This document shows positions 1 through 11,600 of a stretch of DNA of 64,000 nt, in pieces. Source of the DNA: Isoetes taiwanensis (Eukaryota > Streptophyta > Lycopodiopsida > Isoetales > Isoetaceae); assembly GCA_021234155.1 (NCBI GenBank), contig JAJEKV010000019.1:20049450-20113449 (forward strand), given 5' to 3'. The notes beneath the pieces were generated by a model. The model was not told the origin of the DNA and ran no database searches. It saw only the letters and a list, made by a program, of their open reading frames with translations. Position 1 is the stretch's first letter. Every line of letters starts with the position of its first letter. The translations under genes and the position numbers were made by a program.

Positions 1-129
1 TTCATGCCCCGTTTCAGTTACGTATTGCTTATATCTAACGATTATCGTCATTTGTAATGTAGCAAAAGCCATGAAGTACACCAAAAATAAAGCTGTATAT
101 AAATTTTTCCCCATGCATTATATAGCATT

Positions 130-392
130 ATATGAGTGCGATATCATTATATAGGCATATGTCGAGTTAGATGCTATATACGTAATATAATTGTATTAAA
201 AAGCAGCTTATATCACGGAATTTTAAAACCGACGAGTCGAAAATTATAAAAAAAATGCGTATATGAGTTAGATATCACATTTGTATATCTAACTGGATAT
301 CTTTGCGTATATCCCGAACTCAATATCACGCTATATATTGTATATGAGTTCGATATCTCACAGCGTTATATCTAACTGCGATATACACATTT
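130..392. repeat. Degenerate AT-rich palindromic repeat
   Basis: Short motifs such as gagttagatatcac, tatctaact and cgatata recur in both orientations through this stretch (for example near 164, 264, 285 and 350). The pattern reads as a degenerate satellite-like or foldback patch. No coding potential is seen here. The unit length is not constant, so I do not assign a period. Confidence 0.4.
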
Positions 393-1640
393 CAGTTTGA
401 ATGTATAGTTAGGGGTGCCAATGGTAGCAGCTTTACCATAACCTTATAAATATTTTTTGGTAGACATATCTCGTCTATGCTTGGATAGGAATGTCTTGAT
501 GAACTATTTTTTCTTACTGTTTTGTACCACACTCTCACCGGTGGAGTACGCACAAGGCATCTCTTTGAATTTTTGGATTTCTGCATGACGAGATAAATCA
601 AGACATATGTTAGTCTCTAAACTATGCAGGGTAAGTTGTATTTTGTTAGATCCGCATTTATGATTTTATATCATGGGTGGTCCAGTTATCGAGATGGAAG
701 GAAAGTGGCATAAAATGATTTCATAAGTTATGAATCATTAGTATCATAAAATGTCCATCCGACACGATGAGATTATCCTTTATAATCAATATCATATAAA
801 CAAGTATATTATGCAATTTAGAGTAAATACAAAATTTGTAAATACATTCTTAGTCATACCTTATAACTCATAATCCAACTTTTGTGCCGCTTTGGACCAG
901 TCAGCTTGTAGTCTTTGGTGCTATCACCTTTGGTAACTGAAAGTGTCCCATGTTGCCGGGTACTCTGCATCTTCTCAACAAAGAGTGTGTTATCTTATTT
1001 ATCGTAATTTAGATGCAGCCGGGAACACCATGAGTCTTGGAGGTGCATTGGATTTTGATGCCGAGTCACTTGATTTAGTGCTTTTGCCTTGCTTAGAAAT
1101 TTCGCGTCGCGTAGCTAGTTGTGAAGTAATCGCCTTTAGAAACTGACCTTCTTGATTGTTTTCTCACAATTCTGCATGACGCTTCTTTTGGGAATTCTAT
1201 CTTCAAGTCCGCCATGGGATCTTCGACATCTTCAAAGTCATGCTCTATGAGCATATTTCTGACTTCCACATATCCTATGTATGCCGTAATTCCTTAGATG
1301 AAGTGTGGTCTTGAGACACTGTAGTAAACTATTTGGCCGCACGTATATGTTAGGGTAAATGATGTTCAAATTATTGAGCATGTACTCATACCGCTTGATC
1401 CAGCCCATATCATGTTGTCACCGCGACTGGTTCTCTTGCTTGTCATAACTTTTTTCGCATATGCACTTGAGATAGGGGCAAGCACATGGTTCTCCGTATA
1501 CACTTTAAATAGAAATCATCTCGTGTCATTTTTAGGATAAGCCATGTGTCCTTTTGGGGCCAAAGATAGTAAATCAATCGTTGACAATATTTTTGTCAGA
1601 AGAATCTAGAGTTAACTTCTAGCCAACTTAGTTTTCCTCT
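393..1640. other. No recognisable gene
   Basis: Only short open frames without recognisable motifs are present. The stretch is AT-rich and shows no tRNA, LTR or clear repeat. Confidence 0.5.
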
Positions 1641-1647
1641 ATTTTGA

Positions 1648-2475
1648 TCATCCCAGACGCCGCAAAATTTTTGGCCCTATATGCTTCCTCTCCCCGGTTA
1701 TATACCTCCAAGTATCATACCTCTTTTCACTTATGGGTGCTGACAAGCCCCTAAAAGTTTTTGTTCTCCACAATGCTTGATTACATAGAAGCCTATGGCT
1801 TTCTACTAACCTCGCCGGGTATAATGGGAAATTTTTAAATGCTTTTAGGTGTAAACTTGAATTCCACAATTCAGATATTTTCATCAGCTTTGTGATGTAT
1901 TAACAGAGGATAACTCTTTATCCTCTTCCGTTAGAGACTCATTCCAAATATGTCATCACTGTTCTCGTGGATCTTTAGCTACCAGCGGTTCACCAACCCC
2001 ATCATCTCTTCTTCTTTACCATGTTTTTAACCCGCTAGCCTCCTCGAAGGAGTGCAAAAGAATGCCAATAATGAATTCCTTGGCCCATCTCCTCGCTTTT
2101 GTCCAGCTAGGAGCCAGCCAGCTATATAACTCATAAATGAATGGTGCGAAGATCCTTCCTTGTCTGAAAAGTTTGTTGATAGAAGGTAGAAGGAGAATCC
2201 ATCTACTAAATCCAAGGTATACGCGAAAGTAATCGACCGACCCCTGGGTCATTTCCTTTTCCAATATGATTTCGCGGTACTCATGTTCTTGATGCAAATG
2301 ATAATGGTTTCAGGCTAACCTGATTTGGGCATTTCAATTCTCGCTTATCATACCCACAGCTACATCCATTGTTCCATGTTGGTGGAATGACCTCATATTC
2401 CTCCTCTCTACTCATATGCATCCCCGCAGCTTTGTCTCCATATATATTCCAAGTATAGATCAAGAAGAAATTCAT
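1648..2475 (-). other. Possible decayed coding remnant, unrecognised
   Basis: Three neighbouring short minus-strand open frames (about 2475-2281, 2297-2016 and 1884-1648) have protein-like composition, including a Cys-rich NNGCSCGYDKRELKC stretch and a Trp/Arg-rich end. They lie in order on one strand in different frames, as expected of a frameshifted old gene or transposon protein. I do not recognise the family and assign no function. The frames may also be chance. Confidence 0.2.
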
Positions 2476-2479
2476 CGTG

Positions 2480-5400
2480 ATCTAACTAAATTCTATTTAT
2501 CATCATCTTTACAGCGCTCTTATGGCTGTTTAAAAGCTCCTCGCCATATAGCAACAGTGAGGAGAAATATCATTAGATATACTAATGAGATGAAGTTCCT
2601 AAAAACCCCGGTCCAACTAGTATCACTAGACTGCATGACCGGCCATCAATCCTTTGGCAAGATATTTATCATCCTATGACTAGTTAGAGCACTACTAGTC
2701 TAGTATCCTCATCACCCATACACATTTATTTTGTTCCCTAAGTATCGTGATATTTAGTCTATGCCATCTTTTCTACTGCTTCCAAAGCTTTCAATCATTT
2801 TCCCTTTAATCATGTTGTCTTGTTATTTTTCCTTTTTTTCTTTGTGCTTTAAAGCCGTGCATTAAATTTATGTCTCTATATATTCCTACATTCTTACCCA
2901 TGTAGGTTCATCTATGCCCTAATCTTGATCAGCCTAGATAATCATGAATAGACATAATAGACATTTAAACTTTAAATTAAAGGTCTTAGATGCACCACAA
3001 TATTGTACTAACCACCTCTTTTTCCTTTTAATGTATATTCAGATTGGTCGATATATACCATTCACATTCTTGCCTTTTAGATATGTGTTAACATTTGTGT
3101 TAATGACGCTAAATCTTCAATAATGCTTATATAATCTTTCGTACCTATTATAGAGCGTATAGACAATTACATACACATGGATCCATATTTCCATTAATAC
3201 ACAGATTAACCATTTTGACAAAAATTTGTGCCTACCAAAGGTCCTCACAAATTAGGAATGCATATTAAAGAAGATAGTTCTCGCCATATCATGCATTTTT
3301 TACGCTGGTAAAGATAGTCTAGTATATCATATAACAACAACATACAAAAAGGTTCTTAAAATAGAAAACACTCTTGCTTCGATTAATGGTAGCGTCAGAT
3401 ATTCCTTGAGTGTGCTATTTCCAGTTTTTCATTGACTCCACTCATCCATGCTAAGTAAAACTTCAAAAGCATAAGATACAATAGAAGGAAAAACCCTCGC
3501 ACTGCTAAAACAATCAATACCTTTGAAGTTAGCGTTGATGACGGGTAACAAGGCAGTACAAAAGGTACAATGGGGTTTCACTTATCACTGATCATCCATT
3601 GTGCCTCATGCTCAAGTAGTAAAACATAGCAATAAAGAAAGGAAGAGGAGAGTTTGCACGCTAGCTACCTTATATAATAAAGTGTCCCTGCTTTATGATG
3701 CTTTCCCTATATTTAAAATCATTATTCATTATGTAATGTAGATGGTAAGTCAAATCTAATCTTTACCCAAGCGATTCATGGCCTTATCCTCGCTTTTGAA
3801 GTATGTCTATAAATCGTGGCTTTGGTCGACATTTTAGGATCAATATAGCTCTTATAATGAATCATCATTAGTCTATGTCATATACCCTCAGATATTGTAT
3901 CATCATACACAAGCCGTAATGACATGCAATCTTAAAAAACCTGGTGAAGGGATTTAGACGATTCGCCGCAATATGAACAAATTAGTAAACTGCTAAAACA
4001 TGAGAGAAATGAGTTTCAAAGAACTCCGCATTCGCCCGTTCTTCATTATAATTTCCGTGTTTCTAACACTTTGAGCGTAAAGGAAATCCTTCTTGGCGCT
4101 CTCCATAAGCTCTGTTTCTTTCGAATCCTGTGATCTATCTCTCTATAGTTAAAGCTTCTTTGTTACCAAAGGCTCCCCCTTTAACTCCTTTTGAATCCAT
4201 AGATCTATCAATGCGCCGTATCTACATCCTTCAAATTCCCGCCCAAGAATTCTTTCTCTCATAATCCATTCTTCATCTCACCCGCGTAGTTTCAGATCCG
4301 CTCGTAATCAAATCCCATGATTTGGGTGTCAAGCCCCAAATATGCTTTATCGCCCTTTCCAATGCCATGGTCAAGCCGAATCTAGCTAAATCCTGCCGCC
4401 CACCATCCTATCATTAGGTCTTGAAACCTAGCTTGTGCCTTAGGGTTTTCGGATCGAAATATCAATTTTGGCCAAGATCTATTTAGCATTTTACTTTAAA
4501 CTATTAAACATATATTTACATGTTTTAAAACCGACCGCCCCATCTTAATCTTTATCAATTGGTAAATGTATACCTTTAAATACTTTAGCCAGGATCTCAC
4601 TATACTCTAGTATCTAAGTGTTTGTAAGGTAAATTTCAAGGTTTACTTCATACCTTCAAATACTCTCATAGCCCCATAGTTTATTTTAAAAGTTGATTTC
4701 TATAGCCTCCTTAGACGTAATAAACTCGGGTATTCTATGACCTATGTATCTTATGTCATTCCCTTTATGATCCATATACTGCATTATTATTATACATAAT
4801 CTTCCATTGATCTAGTAGAAGTAGAATGCCATTTTACCCCTCTATATTATTTCGCATAAAAGGTAAACCAGCCCCTTCCAAATGTATTCTCTTTGTATAT
4901 CCTTACTGTATTGGCTCCTGATGCTTCACCATCATTGATCATGATGCATTTTTAGCAAAAAAAGACATCCACTATTGTGGTCACAAGTCATTAGATATGT
5001 CTAGAATATGCCTCTAAGATTCTAAACCTACCTTTAACGTGATACCCCTTAACATAAGTAACCAAAAAATATAATATTATATATACCAATATACCAATAC
5101 TATTAGAGTAAATGAGTGCTTCAATGTTTAAACTTATTACTTACTTAAAATTACTTTCTTCTAATATCCGCCTTGGCTACTTTTGGGTTGGCTCTTGGTC
5201 AAGGGCTGCCCAGCTTCATGAAACTTGGCCAAGAAGATAATGTCTATATTTTGAGTCCATTGGCAAAGCCAATGGTAATTTCTAAGTGGATAACTTGTCT
5301 CAAGCTTGTAGTCCTTAAATAATACTTCCTTCTTTAGCATGTACATCGAAGCTTGCTTTTATCCAATATATGAGAGCTTTAGAACATTATTTCCAAGCAT

Positions 5401-5760
5401 TGTGCCATCGCACCATGCTACCAAGGTTGGAGTGCAGGTCAACGACGCTTTCAAGCATTACATATTAGTTTCTTCCCATATAGGTGCTCTCGCCCAAAAA
5501 AAAAAGCAAAAAGACATTTTTGAATTCTATGAAAGAGTTTTGAGAGCTGTGGGATGCATATGAGCTCCTTAGCTTACAAGAAGATTCTCCACTAAAGTAA
5601 TGTCATATGTACCCTAAGACATTGTAATGGCAGCCTCGCCAAGTCGGGCAAGCTGGGAATCGTGTGATCTAAACCCTCATTCAAATTGCATTGCTTTTCT
5701 TTCATAACCCAATATAATAGAAACTGCTTCCCTGCTAAGCTTTTAAGAGGTTTTTGTCTT
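2480..5760. other. No recognisable gene
   Basis: This is AT-rich sequence with no frame that resembles a known protein, no tRNA and no clear long repeat. A slightly more C/T-rich patch at about 4020-4450 contains no exon I can support. Confidence 0.45.
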
Positions 5761-7522
5761 ATCCACATCCTTCCTCTTCCCTTTGCCTTTTGCTCTATCC
5801 CCTAAGATTTCTCTTTTCCTTGTTTCCTACACATTTTACTTTTTTCTTTTTACCTTTTCTCATTTTCTCCCTTTCTACGCTACATTTCTTTTTTCCTTTC
5901 TCTTTTTTTCTTTTCCTCTTTTTTACCCCTTCTCCCTTCTCGCTTTCTTTCTTTTTCCCCTTTCCCTTTCTCCTTTTCTCTCTCCTTTCTTTTTTTTTTC
6001 TCGATGGACTTTTTCCCTTCCATTTTCATCCTTTCCCGCCTCTTCCCATTTTTCTCCTTATTCCTTTCACTTTCCTTTTCCCATGCACTTTTTCTGCTCT
6101 CTTTTCTTCCTCACCTTTTCATGTGTCCCATTTTCTTCCTTTTCCCATCCTCTTCTCCTCTTCCTCTTACTTCTTATCCTTTCCAATTTCTCTTTTCTCT
6201 CATTTCCTCTCCCCTTTTCCTCGGGTGTGTCTTTCTCCCCTTCCCTACCCCCTTTTCTCTCACTTCTCTTCCTCTTTTCTCTTTTTTTTCCTTTCCATTT
6301 TCATTCTTTTCTACCCTTTCGCTTTTCCTCAAAGACTTTTTCCTTTCCTTTCCCTTCTTTTTTTCTATATTTTTTCTTTCCTTATGCCTTTTCCATTCTC
6401 TTTCTAACTTTTTCATGTGCCCCTTTTCCTCCTTTTCCCTGCCCTTCCCTTTTCCCTTTCCTCTTTTTCTTTTTCCTTTTTTCTTTTCCCATACTCTTTT
6501 TTTTCCTTTCCTCACCCTTTTCCTCTTCCCTTCCCATTCATCTTCCTCTTTTCACCTTGATCCTCATCCTTCTCTATTCCCCCTTTTCCTCCTCTTTTTC
6601 TCTTTTTGACCTCTTTTCCTTTTTCCTTTTCTCGGTTCTTTTTCTCCTTTTCCGCTTCGGACTTTTTTCTTTTTTCCTCTTTTTCTCCTTTCCCGATCCT
6701 CTTTCCTCTTCTTCTTTTATCCATGCCCTTTTCTTCTTCATCCTTTTTCTTTTCCTTCCTTTTCCTTTTCCTATGCCCTTCCCATATTTTCTCTCTTTCC
6801 TTTTTTTTTTTTCCATGCCCATTTTCCTCTTCCCCCAATCTCTTTCCTCTTCCCCTTTCTTTTTTCCGTGTTTTTTTTTTTTTTTCGCTCTTTTTCCCTT
6901 TATTCGCCTTTTCCTCTTTCTCCTTTTTTCTCGTGTAATTTTTGAATCCTCCTTTTCTCATTTCCCTTCCCTTATGCTCTTTTTCCGTGCTCTATTTCCT
7001 CCCTTTGTCCCTCCCTTTTTCTCCTTTCTACTTCCCTCTTTTCCTATCCTTTTGCTCATTTTTTCTAACCTTTCACTCTTTCTTCTCGCTAAGTTCCTTT
7101 TCCTTCATTTCTCTTTCCCCTTTCCTACTTTTCATTTTTCCTTCCCTTTTTCTTTCTTTCTTCACCCTCTTCCCTTTTTCTCCCTTTTTCCATGCTCCTT
7201 TCTCCCATGCTCTTTTTTTTTTCCTCTTTTCCCATTCTTTATCCATTTTCTCACTCTTCCTTTCTTTTTCCTACGCCATTTCCTCTTTTCCTTTCCCTCT
7301 TTTCCCCTTTTACTCCTTCCCCTTTCCTCGTGTCTTTCTCGTGTTCCTTTCGCTTCCTCCCCTTTTGATCTTTTCTTTTCTTTTTCTCCCTTTTCCCATG
7401 CATTTTTTCTCTTCTCTTATCCCCACTTTTTCTCCTCTCTTTTTTGCCTTTTCTGCGGTTTTGCTCTTCATGTTCTCTTTTCCTCCTTTCCTCTTTTTTC
7501 CCTTTTCCTTTATCCTTTCCCC
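5761..7522. repeat. 1.76 kb polypyrimidine tract (C/T on plus strand)
   Basis: The plus strand is almost entirely C and T, in irregular runs such as ccttttccc and tttttctcctt, interrupted by occasional atgc, gtgt or cgc steps. The complementary strand is a polypurine tract. Because stop codons need purines, the tract produces long open frames (the longest 609 codons from 5783, rich in Phe, Ser, Leu and Pro, and Lys/Glu/Arg-rich frames on the minus strand). These are compositional artefacts. The tract could adopt triplex (H-DNA) structures and may be polymorphic. It is far longer than a usual promoter pyrimidine patch. Confidence 0.9.
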
Positions 7523-7530
7523 ATAAGACC

Positions 7531-7584
7531 AATCATGGTGGTAGGAAGTTGTGCACTAATCATGGTGGTAGGAAGTTGTGCGAG
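7531..7584. repeat. Two-copy 27 bp tandem repeat
   Basis: The unit beginning aatcatggtggtaggaag occurs twice back to back, at 7531 and 7558, with its first 24 bases identical. It sits directly at the end of the polypyrimidine tract. Confidence 0.85.
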
Positions 7585-8648
7585 CAATCCCACTTTGGAT
7601 GCACCTAGATGATCTCGGGCCATTCACCTATATTTGATCCAATCCAAGACTTACTTCGTGATAACATTATAATATAAGATAGTTAAAATAACACAATAGT
7701 TATCATTAACCTCATCCTTGAAGAATTTAAGAAACTTCATCTTGATATTTTTCCTCCAAGCTAACTGCAATTTCTTTTTCTCGTGTTCCACACTAAAATT
7801 TTAGATGAGTTTCAAGTTTTTTTCGGTTCTCTTTCATCAAAAGATAGGTTCTAGTACTCAGAAGAAGAAGCTTGTAGAAAAGAAAAGGACTTTCCTAGTA
7901 AGAAGAAAAAAGAAAGATTCTTCGTAGGGCATCACAGCAACTAAAGGGAAGATATTAGGCAGGTCGACTTAATCTAGATGGATTCATTTTCAGGTCCCAC
8001 GTCTCATCTAGAATTCGATCATTTTTGCGTCCCACATCCCATCTAGAACTCTGATTCAAGGCTGTCATCTTTTTAAAAGTCTGCCTTTTGACCAATTTGC
8101 GGCAGCCAAACATTCCCTGTCATTAGATATTAAAGTTATAACAATGGCCTTGGCTCTAACATGTTTAGTATTTTGACAAGATCTTGTGAAAAAAATAATA
8201 CATATGGCACATATGTCCTGTTGATTTAACAAACTGCATAAAGCATCAAGCATGAACGCTAAACCCAATTCACAAAAAATGATTTTATTGGTTTATTAAT
8301 TTAGCTTCTTTTCGCCACACACCCATTCCAGTTTCCATCTCTTGAAAAATGTGTTGTAAGGGTGTTATTTATTTCCTGAACAATATTACGTTTAGTTACA
8401 TCCATCAAAGAATAAATATCTATTCTAGTCTTGTTGACATTAGTGCCCCAGCAACTCAGTAAGTGGAAAGAAATCAATATTTCTGTTGATGTTGCATTCT
8501 GATCATCTCCTCTTTTCCATACAGGGATCCAGGTCTTTTCTCTAAGAACCAGGTCCGCTCTCTCCAGATGTAGCTAAATAATATTATTTCTTTTCTTATG
8601 ACACCAACAAAAGAGATCACTTTGGTATCAATAATACTGCTTGATGAT
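7585..8648. other. 3' flank of the methyltransferase pseudogene, no other gene seen
   Basis: No exon, RNA gene or repeat is recognised. The stretch lies downstream (minus strand) of the pseudogene stop codon at 8649-8651 and may include its old 3' UTR. Confidence 0.4.
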
Positions 8649-11600
8649 CTATACATCTTCCTTTTCACTCATGGTCCAGAATGCAGCAAAATATTGATTC
8701 TGGAACATGAAAATTCTGTTAACATTATTAGATGAATGCAAAGAAAAATGCAACCTGCATCATGGAGTTGGAATTTGCTGTATATGTTGTTTGGATAGTT
8801 TGTTCTTCTAAATGAATATTACAGAAAAATCTTAGTCTGAGAATTGCACTTGGCCATGTTGTTATATAGTAGTTACTCTTCTTTATTTTCAAACCATAAA
8901 AGCTCATACTTTCTTCACATCTTCAAGATCAACTCCACAGACAATTCCTGTTTGAAACCCATAATTCCCACTAACAAAAAATAATGCACAAAAAAACATT
9001 TCTTTGGACTAAGAAAAGAATCCACTACAAAGAACCTTCATATACAAGATCATTTTTTATCTAATCTTGAGTGTCGTGCATGCAGAAGAGATGATTCATG
9101 TCAGTTGCCAAAAAAAGGCTTAAAACCCCATTTCAAACTGAGAATAAGGTCCAGTATGCCACCCAACCAAAAAAAGAAGGGGGAGAATTACAGAGACTTA
9201 CATCTTCAGGAGAGTATGCATAAGCATCTGCAAAGTGATAAAGCAATGGCTCCTAGATTTGGTCCAGACCTGTATTATCACTCTCACCTATAATGACAAA
9301 ACAACCTATTAAAATAATAGGACAATGTTTCAGATCTACCTCCAGGCTTCAAGATAATTGATATAATCTCAATGTACTTCTACAATATTGTGTGCAGTGT
9401 CACGAAAAGCACGCTGCAACTGCATCCCAGCACCTAAAAAATAAAAGAGGCACAATTAACTAATTTAGCAACTGAGCTTGTAGAAACATAACAAACGGAA
9501 ATACTACTACTAACCAGCGCAGCTCATATCAACTTCCACAATCTCTGCTTAAAGTCCGGTCATGATGCATGAGGCAATAAACCTGCATCGAGGAGCCAGG
9601 CATTGCATTGGGCCTTCCAAAGCCATCATGCATTTAATGATTCTACCTTAATGATTTGGTGGCACATGCATGAACGCCCGCGGCTTACGGCTCAACATGG
9701 ATTTAATATTTCCTTTTTTCGCGTTGTTTTGCATCTATCAAGCTTGTTTACCATATGACTCTTTGAGTGGGTTCTGGCTCAAGCTAAAGATGCATTTTAA
9801 AGCTTCTAGCAGCCATTAATAATGGAGGCATACCTATTTGACTTGGGTGGCTATACACTTCAATAAAATGCATGGCGCACATTGAAAACCCTTCAGTAAT
9901 TCCAGCACTGCAGGAATAGAAATGCATTAGATGCATCCTATAATGTTGCCACAGCAAATATGGCATTGACTTCGTCATACACATGGAGTCGGAATATTGG
10001 CCCAAAGCAAGTTTGATATGGTTCTAATTTTTTATAGATTTCAAATCAGCAAAGAAACATTATTATCTAATACTAAAAGCTGTATATACGAAAGTTCAAA
10101 GCAAATGTAGGCCCCATAATACCAAAACAGAAATACTAACCTTCCAGGATGAAGATCAGGAAACTGAATGGCTTGAAGCTGATGCTCATCAGTCAGCTTG
10201 TTACAATTGCTATGTATCCAGGATGGATAACCCACTCTAATGGTCCTTGTGTGCTGTTAGCGCCAAAAATAAAGAAATTACACTTGAAATTAAAAAAAGA
10301 GAACACCATTTTAAAACTTTTGCACATTTTTTTATGTGTATCATGAGCATAAATTCAACGGCATATTAAAAACATATACTAAAAAGGAAGTCAAACTCAA
10401 AAGGGTGGATACATACCAACTAATGCAAGCATGATTATTTTGAGATATTATGGAAATGACTTATTTACAGAAATCTTAGGAGACTAACTAACCTGAAAGA
10501 TTGGACAATCCTTCCACATTCATCTTCAACAGGAAAATGAGTACATGATATAACAGACTTTTGAGGTATCAAGACTTACAAATTAAGAATAAAACTTGAA
10601 CAAATCAGCATATAGTATGAAAACTCATTTCCTTGGCTTACAGAAACCTGGAACATAGAAAATTACTTTTTAACAAGGGTGCCATCTTTTTACGGGTGGC
10701 TAACAAAACATATAATGTTCCTACCTAAGCGTGATATCTCACATGCCAGGCCCGGCCCTAAACCAGCTCCAGGGACTAGGCAGGTGGGTCTTCTGCATAG
10801 AATGGAGAAAAACAAATTGATGACATATACATCACAAAAAAATAAAATAACAAAAAATTTCCAAATATGCAGGCTCTGCTTATAATGTTAGTGAAAATCC
10901 ATCTTACACTCTTACTGTCCTTTGGAAACCAAAGCTCAAGCTCTTCCAAAATGGGATTGTAACATTTCTCACGCTCAAAGCCCCCCTGCACCAGCTTATC
11001 ATCATTCGACAGGAATCAAACAAGCAGATGAAAAACAAGAGAATAGAAACAAAATAGCATGTCCTCTTTGGCCCAATCACGTACTATATTCCGAATTATG
11101 CAACGCGAACCTGCAAGTACATGATGAAATTTCAAAAAAGGCACTGAAACCCTGACTCCAAGGAGAGAAAACCAAGCACACAAACAAAAGAGAAACTACA
11201 ACAAACCCAAAATGCAATCTTCAAATGCAGCAACAAAGAAATAACTTCATTACAGGTAAACTTGGAAGGCATAAAGGTTATGTGACTATTTAAGAAAGAT
11301 TGTTCCATTTAACATCAAACAGCAAGAAACTTTGAAACTTGATAAAACTATACTTAGCTCAATGAAATTCTCCATTATGTTGGGCCAAACAAGGTATATC
11401 AGAAGATTCTAGAAGTAGCAGAAAGCCAGTATTAGCTAGTACTTTCGAAATACACTCAACATCCGTGACCTCACGATAGTTAATTTATTACATCAAGTGC
11501 TAAATACAGGCACTGCTTCCAAAAACCAAGTATTCAGGGGTACTATTTACCCATAGTTGAAATTGCCAACTTCTTGTCTTTTGGTCCTTTGTATATATAA

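Noticed and set aside
5783-7612. 609-codon plus-strand open frame and related frames in 5754-7526
   Set aside because: Composition follows from the polypyrimidine tract (Phe, Ser, Leu, Pro only); no domain, and overlapping open frames occur on both strands.
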